Assembly: GCA_946405695.1 (NCBI GenBank)
Contig: CAMJIA010000077.1
Coordinates: 1-6,630, forward strand
Direction of reading: 5' to 3'
Length of the DNA stretch: 6,630 bases
DNA from: an uncultured Prevotellaceae bacterium
GTDB taxonomy: Bacteria > Bacteroidota > Bacteroidia > Bacteroidales > Bacteroidaceae
Positions 1 through 5,525 of this stretch are shown here, in pieces. Position numbers and translations under genes: made by a program. The stretch's first letter is position 1; the number at the start of each line of letters is the position of its first letter. The notes beneath the pieces are model-generated. The model worked only from the letters and a program-made list of their open reading frames with translations. It was not told where the DNA came from and searched no databases.

Positions 1-1004
1 AAGCCACGCAGCGTTTCGAACAGCACTATGCAGAATATATTGGTACTAAGCACTGTGTGGGTTGTGCTAATGGGTTGGATGCACTGACGCTGATACTGCG
101 AGCATATAAAGAGATGGGTGTTCTTAAAGATGGCGACGAGGTCATCGTGCCTGCCAATACGTATATTGCCAGCATTCTCTCTGTTACGGAAAATAACCTT
201 GTGCCCGTCTTGGTAGAACCGGATATCAATACCCTTCAAATTGATGACAGTCTTATTGAACAGGCCATCACCTCACGTACCCGTGCCATCATGATTGTCC
301 ATTTATATGGTCGCTGTGCTTATACCGATAGGATAGGGGAACTTTGCAATATATACGGATTGAAACTGATTGAGGACAATGCCCAAGCCCATGGTGCAGT
401 ATGCTCGGTGGTTTTGTCGCAGAGAAAAACAGGCTCCCTAGGCCATGCCGCCGGTCACTCCTTCTATCCCACCAAGAATCTAGGCGCTTTCGGCGATGCG
501 GGGGCTGTCACTACTGACGACGACGAACTGGCTGCTATGATTCGAGCCCTTGGCAACTACGGCTCTGCTCGGCACTATGTTTTCGACTATCAGGGCTGCA
601 ATAGTCGTATGGATGAGCTGCAAGCTGCCATCCTCGATGCCAAGCTCAGCGACTTGGATGCCGCAAATCAGCGCCGTAAAGAAATTTCTGCCTTGTATAT
701 TAATAAGGTGACTAACCAGCTCATCACCATTCCCCATTGCCAGCGCGATTCCGTCTATCACATCTTTCCTGTGCTATGCACCCGTCGCGACCAGCTCAAG
801 CAATACCTTGCAGACAATGGTGTTGAGACGGAGATTCATTATCCTATTCCTCCACATCAGCAAGCATGCTATTCAGATTGGAACCATCGCTCATATCCCA
901 TCACAGAGCGTATTCATGCTGAGGAATTGAGCATCCCCTGCAATCCTGCTATGACAGATGAAGAGGCCAACCTGGTGGCAGACCTCCTCAACTCCTTTGT
1001 ATAG
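1..1004 (+). CDS. DegT/DnrJ/EryC1/StrS-family sugar-nucleotide aminotransferase, 5' end off the window
   Basis: This is a PLP-dependent aminotransferase of the DegT/DnrJ/EryC1/StrS (fold type I) family. Such enzymes transfer an amino group to a keto-sugar nucleotide in the cytoplasm for O-antigen, capsule or glycoprotein glycan synthesis. The reading frame is open from position 3 (first residues ATQRFEQHYAEYIG), so the true start lies to the left; the GTG at 57 is internal. Visible signatures are VGCANGLDALTLILRAY (57 onward), the loop EDNAQAHGA, then SFYPTKNLGAFGDAGAV, whose Lys at 474-476 is the expected PLP-binding lysine. These are followed by NSRMDELQAAIL and EIHYPIPPHQQ. The wording most resembles the FdtB/QdtB branch (dTDP-3-keto-6-deoxyhexose 3-aminotransferases), but substrate specificity cannot be read from sequence alone. 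About 333 residues are present, close to full family length, so perhaps 30-40 are missing. It converges on lutC and is functionally unrelated to it. The family is secure; the exact sugar is not. Confidence 0.9.
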   Translation, partial: ATQRFEQHYAEYIGTKHCVGCANGLDALTLILRAYKEMGVLKDGDEVIVPANTYIASILSVTENNLVPVLVEPDINTLQIDDSLIEQAITSRTRAIMIVHLYGRCAYTDRIGELCNIYGLKLIEDNAQAHGAVCSVVLSQRKTGSLGHAAGHSFYPTKNLGAFGDAGAVTTDDDELAAMIRALGNYGSARHYVFDYQGCNSRMDELQAAILDAKLSDLDAANQRRKEISALYINKVTNQLITIPHCQRDSVYHIFPVLCTRRDQLKQYLADNGVETEIHYPIPPHQQACYSDWNHRSYPITERIHAEELSIPCNPAMTDEEANLVADLLNSFV

Positions 1005-1017
1005 CATTATATAAGAA

Positions 1018-1605
1018 TTACTCGTCTAACAGCAATACCGTCGCCGAGCGGGCTGCTTGTGCTCCCATGACTAGCACCTGTGCGATGTCTGCGGTCTTCG
1101 ATGGTCCGCTGATAAACGTTCCGTAACCATAGTCGTTCATCTCTATCCGCTTATAGGCCTCGTGCATGTTATTCACAATCTCCGACTTTTTCAGCAGGAT
1201 AACGAGATTCTCACTGATAAACATGACGGCCTTCTCCTTCATGGTCTGCGGAATCCATACGCAAGCGTTCTCAGCTACGCCGAACACACCGCGTATTACA
1301 CCGACATCTGTGCCATTCAAATCGCGGGCACGACCGACCTCGTCAGGATTGCGTGTAGCGATTGTAATCTCTGGTAGGTTCGACGCAATCTCTTTGGCAT
1401 CGGGGTATAGCTCGCGGATGAGTGCATTGATGTCACGCCCTTTTTCCACCTCGATGGCATTGCCGCCCACATTTTTGGTCATGTTCATAAACTGTAATAG
1501 TGGGTCAGGGTAGGTGATAGCCTTAATGTCGCTCAAATCGGGCATGTCGTACTGCTCGCGGATGTTTGCCCTGTATTTCTTCAATATGTCTTCTTTACTA
1601 CTCAT
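1018..1605 (-). CDS. lutC: LutC, LUD-domain subunit of the L-lactate oxidation complex
   Basis: This 195-residue protein is the third subunit of the LutABC (LldEFG/YkgEFG) L-lactate to pyruvate system, a cytoplasmic LUD-domain (DUF162) protein. Family marks are NVGGNAIEVEKGRDI (residues about 45-59), GVFGVAENACVWIP (106-119) and the signature SGPSKTADI (166-174). Two departures follow that signature. The usual Glu after TADI is Ala (residue 175, codon 1081-1083), and the usual GVHGP stretch reads GAQAA. It is shorter than E. coli YkgG (about 230 residues), mostly at the N-terminus. The ATG at 1603-1605 overlaps the end of lutB by 8 bases (ATGAGTAG), which fixes the start and suggests translational coupling. 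It is the last gene of the minus-strand cluster. Identity rests on both the motifs and the lutA-lutB-lutC order; the exact role of this subunit is poorly defined in the family. Confidence 0.92.
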   Translation of the reverse strand: MSSKEDILKKYRANIREQYDMPDLSDIKAITYPDPLLQFMNMTKNVGGNAIEVEKGRDINALIRELYPDAKEIASNLPEITIATRNPDEVGRARDLNGTDVGVIRGVFGVAENACVWIPQTMKEKAVMFISENLVILLKKSEIVNNMHEAYKRIEMNDYGYGTFISGPSKTADIAQVLVMGAQAARSATVLLLDE

Positions 1606-2965
1606 AGTCTTTAATCATTTCGTGGAACGGTTTCTTAGGGAACTCCATCATGTTGTGTCCTTCGGCCCAGGGGTTTAGTCCGCAGTTCATCAGTGGCGAC
1701 GGGATATAGTTAGCCCAATGGGCGAGAGCTGTGCCGAAATTGTAGAGACCGGACGAACCGTAGACCATAGACATACCCTTACACATCAGTTTCTTCTGCG
1801 GATTGGCTGTTCCGAAGTCATCGAGTTGTTGGCGCCATTGGTATATCTGGTCCCCGAGGTTCAACTTAACAGGGCAGACGGTCTGGCATGACAAACAGAG
1901 TGTGCAAGCTGAGACGTTGCCGCTGTGCTTCTGCGGGTCGCGAAGCATGCCAAGGTTGATGCCGATGGGGCCGGGAATGAAATAGCTGTAACTGTATCCG
2001 CCTGAACGGCGGTAGACGGGACAGGTGTTCATGCAAGAACCACATCGGATGCATTTTAGTGATTCCCAATGCTCTGGATTACCAATCCACTCGCTTCGGC
2101 CGTTGTCCACGAGTACGATATGCATGTGATGAGCTGTCGGACGGGCTTTGCGGAAATGGCTTGTGTACGTCGTCGTAGGCTGCCCCGTACCGGCACGGCA
2201 GAGCATGCGTTGGAAGACGGCAAGGCATTCGTAGTTGGGGATAATCTTCTCCAATCCGATGGCTGCAATGTGTAGTTTCGGACAACTTGTGCTCATGTCG
2301 GCATTCCCTTCGTTGGTGCAGACAACAATATCGCCCGTTTCGGCAATACCAAAGTTACCGCCAGTCATGCCTGCATCAGCAGTCAGAAACTCGTTGCGCA
2401 AAGACAGGCGAGCACGATAAGTCAGATACGTTGGGTCGTGGTTGCCTTTTTCGTTGCTGATACCCTTTTCTTCAAACAATTCGCCCACATCATCGTGGTT
2501 CAGATGGATGGCTGGCATAACGATATGGCTGGGCGCCTGTCCTTTCAACTGGATGATGCGTTCGCCCAAGTCTGTCTCTACGACCTCAATGCCGTGCGCC
2601 TCGAGGTACGGGTTCATGCCGCACTCTTCGGTGAGCATCGACTTCGACTTCACCATCTTCTTTACGTTGTGATTCTTAAGGATGCCGTAGACAATCTCGT
2701 TGAACTCCTGTGCATCCTTGGCCCAATGTACTTCCACGCCGTTCTTCTCAGCGGCAGTTGCAAACTGGTCAAGATATTCGTCGAGGTGGGAAATGGTATG
2801 GCGCTTGATGGCACTTGCTTTCTCGCGCAGTTGTTCCCACTCATCCAGTCCATAAGCCATATTGTCGCGCTTGGTGCGGACGGCCCAAAATGTGGCATCG
2901 TGCCAATGGGCATACTGTTGGTTCTTTAAGAACTGTTTGGCAGCTTTGCTATGTGATGTTGACAT
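1598..2965 (-). CDS. lutB: LutB, LUD-domain and [4Fe-4S] ferredoxin-type subunit of L-lactate oxidation complex
   Basis: This 455-residue iron-sulfur subunit of LutABC is expected in the cytoplasm or loosely membrane-associated. It passes electrons from L-lactate oxidation. An N-terminal LUD domain covers roughly residues 50-300, with KSKSMLTEE (106-114), ETDLGERIIQL, GMTGGNFGIAETGDIV (199-214) and VDNGRSEW. Two 4Fe-4S cysteine sets follow: CIRCGSCMNTCP (C305, C308, C311, C315) and CTLCLSCQTVCP (C354, C357, C360, C364). The linker YFIPGPIGINLG between them is typical of LutB/YkgF. The C-terminal tail ends KKPFHEMIKDYE. No signal peptide or membrane segment is seen. Length and domain order match the family, and both cluster sites are intact. 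The gene lies 41 bp downstream of lutA and overlaps lutC by 8 bp. The start MSTSHSKAAKQF is chosen because it opens the conserved N-terminal region and no longer version fits before the lutA stop. A 20-bp dyad lies only 5 bases upstream of this ATG. Confidence 0.96.
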   Translation of the reverse strand: MSTSHSKAAKQFLKNQQYAHWHDATFWAVRTKRDNMAYGLDEWEQLREKASAIKRHTISHLDEYLDQFATAAEKNGVEVHWAKDAQEFNEIVYGILKNHNVKKMVKSKSMLTEECGMNPYLEAHGIEVVETDLGERIIQLKGQAPSHIVMPAIHLNHDDVGELFEEKGISNEKGNHDPTYLTYRARLSLRNEFLTADAGMTGGNFGIAETGDIVVCTNEGNADMSTSCPKLHIAAIGLEKIIPNYECLAVFQRMLCRAGTGQPTTTYTSHFRKARPTAHHMHIVLVDNGRSEWIGNPEHWESLKCIRCGSCMNTCPVYRRSGGYSYSYFIPGPIGINLGMLRDPQKHSGNVSACTLCLSCQTVCPVKLNLGDQIYQWRQQLDDFGTANPQKKLMCKGMSMVYGSSGLYNFGTALAHWANYIPSPLMNCGLNPWAEGHNMMEFPKKPFHEMIKDYE

Positions 2966-2970
2966 AATAT

Positions 2971-2990
2971 TCGTTATAACGTTATTACGA
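2971..2990. promoter_or_regulatory. 20-bp near-perfect dyad before lutB
   Basis: The half-sites TCGTTATAAC and GTTATTACGA form an inverted repeat centred on AACGTT with no spacer. Eighteen of 20 positions are symmetric; the mismatch is one pair at positions 5 and 16. It lies in the 41-bp lutA-lutB gap, 5 bases upstream of the lutB ATG. With no loop it resembles an operator for a dimeric DNA-binding protein more than a terminator. If folded in mRNA, it would place a weak hairpin at the ribosome-binding region. No TAnnTTTG box was found next to it. The symmetry is visible; any function is inferred. Confidence 0.4.
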
Positions 2991-3006
2991 TATTTCGGTA
3001 TTGTGA

Positions 3007-3738
3007 CTATAGGCCTGTGGCCAAAATTTCGACGACGTGTTTAAACTGGATGTTGAGGCCTTGCTTTTTAGCCACACCAGCCATATGCATCAGGCAAGAG
3101 CAGTCGGGGCCAGTGACGTATTCGGCACCCGTCTGAATGTGGCGTTCTACCTTGTCCTTACCCATCTGTGCGCTGACGGCGGTTTCCTCTATGGAGAACA
3201 TACCACCGAAGCCGCAACATTCGTCGGGACGCTCAGGCTCGACAACGTCGATACCGTCAACAAGTTGGAGCAAGTTCTTTATCTTGTTGAACTTGTCGAC
3301 ATGTTGCTCGGAAGGAGAGGAGAGACCTAACTCACGTACACCATGACAAGAGTTATGCAGACTGACCTTATGGGGAAATGTACCTAGTCGACGGCTCACC
3401 TTAACCACGTCGTGCAGAAACTCTACCACATCTATGCAGCGCTTGGCCGTTTCGCATTCATGGTTCAACAGCCGCGGATAGTTCAAACGGATGAATGCTG
3501 TGCATGATACACTGGGTGCCACTACGTAGTCGAAACCTTTGAACAGTTCCTCAAACTTCTCGGCCAGTGGAGTAGCCTGTTTCTCAAATCCCGCATTCGC
3601 CATAGGCTGTCCGCAGCAAGTCTGCCTCTGTGGATACGTTACGTCCAATCCAAGGTGCTTAAGCAATTTCCATGTCGCTAGACCAACCTCTGGATATACT
3701 GCATCCACATAGCAGGGGATAAATAGTCCTATCTTCAT
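3007..3738 (-). CDS. lutA: LutA, cysteine-rich (CCG-domain) subunit of L-lactate oxidation complex
   Basis: This 243-residue subunit of the LutABC L-lactate oxidation system belongs to the family with two CCG (cysteine-rich) domains that also occur in heterodisulfide reductase HdrB and glycolate oxidase GlcF. Repeat one has C9 in MKIGLFIPCYVD, C41-C42-G43 in TCCGQPMANAG, and C79 in PSVSC. Repeat two has C131 in HNSCHG, C174-C175-G176 in ECCGFGGMFSIEE, and C215 in GPDCSCLMH. This matches the layout of E. coli YkgE/LldE, with an extra Cys at 213. The protein is full length, with no signal peptide or membrane span. It probably uses these cysteines to bind an iron-sulfur cluster in electron transfer. 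The start MKIGLFIPC is directly conserved in family form, with the first Cys near residue 9. It is preceded by lctP (52-bp gap carrying A/T-rich heptads) and followed by lutB (41-bp gap), so co-transcription is likely. An alternative name is lldE. Confidence 0.95.
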   Translation of the reverse strand: MKIGLFIPCYVDAVYPEVGLATWKLLKHLGLDVTYPQRQTCCGQPMANAGFEKQATPLAEKFEELFKGFDYVVAPSVSCTAFIRLNYPRLLNHECETAKRCIDVVEFLHDVVKVSRRLGTFPHKVSLHNSCHGVRELGLSSPSEQHVDKFNKIKNLLQLVDGIDVVEPERPDECCGFGGMFSIEETAVSAQMGKDKVERHIQTGAEYVTGPDCSCLMHMAGVAKKQGLNIQFKHVVEILATGL

Positions 3739-3779
3739 TTTTATTCTTAATTCTCAGTTTTCAATTATCATTTATCAAT
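3739..3779 (-). repeat. A/T-rich imperfect heptad repeat immediately upstream of lutA
   Basis: Reading the minus strand from 3779 down to 3739, the leader of lutA divides into consecutive 7-base units: ATTGATA, AATGATA, ATTGAAA, ACTGAGA, ATTAAGA, then ATAAAA against the ATG. The shared pattern is roughly A-x-T-(g/a)-A-x-A. It occupies nearly the whole 52-bp gap between lctP and lutA. Similar TTGA/TTAA-type A-rich tracts are familiar from Bacteroidales intergenic DNA (from memory). It may act as an unstructured A-rich leader aiding translation without a Shine-Dalgarno sequence, or be neutral slippage-generated sequence. The periodicity is seen directly but is degenerate. Confidence 0.5.
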
Positions 3780-3790
3780 TAGTGAATGCG

Positions 3791-5395
3791 TCAGATGACA
3801 TGCAGTCCAAGGAACACCATGAGTCCGTTCATCAGAATCCAGAAAATGGCGAAAGGCATAGTCTTACGCATGATGTCGCCGTCCTGACCCTCCATGTCGC
3901 AGGCGGCAGTGGCAATGGCAATGGACTGCGGTGAGAGCAGTTTTCCACCCTCAGAACCCGCGCAGTTGGCAGCGGCTAGCCAGTTGGTCTCGTTACCTGT
4001 CACACCAAAGAACGTGCTTTGATTGACTAGTCCAAGGTCGCTGGCGGCAGTGGCCTGTAGCTTACCGAACAGAATATTGGCATTGGTGGCACTACCCGTA
4101 ACAAACGTACCGATAGAACCAATGAGCGGTGCAAAGAATGGAAAGGCGGCGCCGGTCAGCAGTACCAGTCCCTTGGCGATGTCATTTGTCATGCCGGTGT
4201 TATTCATCAGCATAGCCATCGCTACCAGACAACAGATGGTGACCACGGTCTTCTGGAGGTTCAGTGTGGTCTTGGCCAGCAACTTCATCAGTTTTCCAAA
4301 CGACATGCCCTGAATGAGGCCGCCAATCATAGCACCAAGGAAAATCATCAAACCGGCATTCGACAACCAACCGAACTTAAAGGTGTTACCGATGACGGGT
4401 AACTCAAATTTGGTAACCAACGTGTTGTTCAATACTTCATTAACAGAAGGTACGATCTTGCTCGATATCAAAATAAAGAAAATGATGAGGCCATAAACAC
4501 TCCATGCACGTAGCGTTTTGGCAACGCCAAACTTCTGATGTTCTACTTGTACTGTGTCCTTTTCTGCCTCGTGGCGCAGGAAAAGCTTGTCGTAAAGTAA
4601 CATGGCGGCGATAGCGGCTACCGAACCGAGAATGGCGGGTGTCTCAGGACCTATAAAATGAGCACAGCAGAATTGTACGGTGATAGAACAGGTGCCGACA
4701 AAGAGTGCAATAGTCAGATTCTTGATAATCTTCGTCTTGTCTGTCATCATCAGGATGAGGAATGGCGTGATATAGAACATCAGTGAGAGCTGTAATATAA
4801 TAAAGGTGGCCACTTCACAAAGTTCTTCGGGTGTTGCTGTTCCACAGGCAGCAACCTGATTAGCCAGTGTGGTGGCAGGCAGACCGACGGCTCCGAAACC
4901 GACAGCAACGGTATTGGCAACCAAGCAGATGACAGCGGAGAACATGGGTTTGAATCCCAGCCCGATAAGGATAGCTGCAGGAATGGCTACAGCAGTGCCA
5001 AAACCGGCCATACCTTCAAGTACACCACCAAGACCCCACGTCAACAGCAACACTAACAGACCTTTGTCGCTAGTCATTTGGATAAACTGTGTTTTAATGG
5101 TCTCAATCTCCTTTGTCTCGCAAAGGATATTGTAGCTGAAGATGGCACAGATGATAATCAAGATAATCGGAAAGCATGCTTTCAATAGTCCTTCGATTAC
5201 TGACCAGAGGGTAATGCCAAAGATGCTGGCATCGGCAAACTTCTCTGGGATGATGCCCATGGCAGGAACGGCGAATAATGCTAATAGGATAGTTACAATC
5301 AGGGTGACGATGGCACTCCTATAGCCAGAAACTTTGAAGCCCATCATCAGTACGATGAGCAACAGAATTGGAATTACGGATACTAATGCTGTCAT
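3791..5395 (-). CDS. lctP: L-lactate permease, LctP/LldP family
   Basis: This 534-residue inner-membrane transporter of the lactate permease family (TC 2.A.14) is expected to import lactate (in characterised members also D-lactate and glycolate) with protons. The protein is hydrophobic throughout, with about 12-14 membrane segments. These include spans near residues 5-20, 27-47, 72-91, 112-128, 152-170, 196-217, 226-245, 298-311, 344-364, 383-398 and 512-532. One charged loop lies at about 269-297. Family motifs are intact: LEGMAGFGTAVAIP (126-139), GAVGLPATTLANQV (168-181), GSIGTFVTGSATNANILFG (426-444) and EGGKLLSPQSIAIA (482-495). Length matches the family. It is the first gene of the minus-strand cluster and faces the FAD-oxidase gene across a 130-bp intergenic region. 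The ATG at 5393-5395 is the natural start, with hydrophobic residues beginning at once. A -7 box lies 33 bases upstream. Its position ahead of lutABC supports lactate as the substrate. Confidence 0.95.
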   Translation of the reverse strand: MTALVSVIPILLLIVLMMGFKVSGYRSAIVTLIVTILLALFAVPAMGIIPEKFADASIFGITLWSVIEGLLKACFPIILIIICAIFSYNILCETKEIETIKTQFIQMTSDKGLLVLLLTWGLGGVLEGMAGFGTAVAIPAAILIGLGFKPMFSAVICLVANTVAVGFGAVGLPATTLANQVAACGTATPEELCEVATFIILQLSLMFYITPFLILMMTDKTKIIKNLTIALFVGTCSITVQFCCAHFIGPETPAILGSVAAIAAMLLYDKLFLRHEAEKDTVQVEHQKFGVAKTLRAWSVYGLIIFFILISSKIVPSVNEVLNNTLVTKFELPVIGNTFKFGWLSNAGLMIFLGAMIGGLIQGMSFGKLMKLLAKTTLNLQKTVVTICCLVAMAMLMNNTGMTNDIAKGLVLLTGAAFPFFAPLIGSIGTFVTGSATNANILFGKLQATAASDLGLVNQSTFFGVTGNETNWLAAANCAGSEGGKLLSPQSIAIATAACDMEGQDGDIMRKTMPFAIFWILMNGLMVFLGLHVI

Positions 5396-5405
5396 AGGTT
5401 TTTGT

Positions 5406-5420
5406 ACTTATTATATAAGT
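5406..5420. promoter_or_regulatory. Inverted repeat in the lctP leader (operator candidate)
   Basis: ACTTAT (5406-5411), spacer TAT, ATAAGT (5415-5420) form a perfect 6-bp inverted repeat. It starts about 8 bases downstream of the lctP -7 box, so it would cover the expected transcription start and early leader. That is a usual place for a repressor site. The stretch is A/T-rich, so a chance origin is quite possible. It does not resemble the E. coli LldR operator as I remember it. Confidence 0.3.
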
Positions 5421-5428
5421 TGTGGTTG

Positions 5429-5436
5429 CAAATATA
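5429..5436 (-). promoter_or_regulatory. lctP promoter, Bacteroidota -7 box
   Basis: On the minus strand these bases read TATATTTG, an exact fit to the Bacteroidota sigma-ABfr -7 consensus TAnnTTTG. Thirty-three bases separate it from the lctP ATG. No good TTTG -33 box is found 19-21 bases upstream (plus-strand 5456-5461), only A/T-rich tracts, so the promoter may need an activator or be weak. Transcription would start near 5421-5423. Confidence 0.6.
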
Positions 5437-5439
5437 CGA

Positions 5440-5489
5440 TTTTTTTTGAAAAGTTTTGCGTTTTCTCTTGTTTTTTTACTAACTTTTTT
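5440..5489. other. T-tract-rich core between the divergent promoters
   Basis: T runs of 8 (5440-5447), 4 (5454-5457), 4 (5461-5464), 7 (5471-5477) and 6 (5484-5489) lie between the two -7 boxes. Several centres are about 11-12.5 bases apart, close to the helical repeat, so the DNA may be intrinsically bent. Such tracts are common in Bacteroidota promoters, and no specific function is shown. Confidence 0.4.
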
Positions 5490-5498
5490 GTAAATTTG
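5467..5498 (+). promoter_or_regulatory. Promoter of the FAD-oxidase gene, Bacteroidota type
   Basis: The -7 box TAAATTTG lies at 5491-5498, an exact TAnnTTTG match. A -33-like CTTG lies at 5467-5470 with a 20-base spacer, one base off TTTG. Transcription would start about 5503-5506, giving a leader of about 20 bases before the ATG at 5526. The leader (CAAATAACTAAAAACTAGAA) has no Shine-Dalgarno sequence, as usual in this phylum. Confidence 0.65.
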
Positions 5499-5507
5499 CC
5501 AGCAAAT
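5494..5507. promoter_or_regulatory. Inverted repeat over the -7 box of the FAD-oxidase promoter
   Basis: ATTTGC (5494-5499), spacer CA, GCAAAT (5502-5507) is a perfect 6-bp inverted repeat. It overlaps the last five bases of the -7 box and the expected transcription start. A dimeric protein bound here would block RNA polymerase. The left arm partly consists of the promoter consensus itself, so only the right arm carries independent information. Confidence 0.3.
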
Positions 5508-5525
5508 AACTAAAAACTAGAACCT

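Larger units (their letters stand above)
1018..5395 (-). other. Putative lctP-lutA-lutB-lutC operon
   Basis: Four same-strand genes of one pathway follow each other with gaps of 52 bp, 41 bp and an 8-bp overlap. I see no hairpin-plus-T-run terminator between them, and the only convincing -7 box lies upstream of lctP. Transport followed by oxidation of L-lactate is a common operon order. Co-transcription is inferred. An internal promoter at the lutB dyad or the lutA leader cannot be excluded. Confidence 0.75.

Noticed and set aside
57..59. GTG as the start of the aminotransferase
   Set aside because: The frame is open to the left edge, and the upstream residues (FEQHYAEYIG) match the conserved family N-terminal region, so the GTG is an internal Val codon.
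1005..1017. Bidirectional terminator between the aminotransferase and lutC
   Set aside because: The 13-bp gap is A/T-rich with no stable stem, and I see no hairpin extending into the flanking coding ends.
1166..1513. 115-codon open frame on the plus strand inside lutC
   Set aside because: It is fully antisense to lutC, with low-complexity Ser/Pro-rich content and no family resemblance.
2438..2929. 163-codon open frame on the plus strand inside lutB
   Set aside because: It is antisense to the highly conserved LUD domain of lutB. It has no recognisable motif or promoter and is a by-product of lutB codon usage.
3739..3779. CRISPR-like or mobile-element repeat before lutA
   Set aside because: The units are only 7 bases, contiguous and degenerate, with no spacers, terminal inverted repeats or target duplications.
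5406..5507. LldR/LutR-type GntR operator
   Set aside because: Neither inverted repeat fits the TTGGT-type half-sites I recall for E. coli LldR, so no specific regulator can be named.
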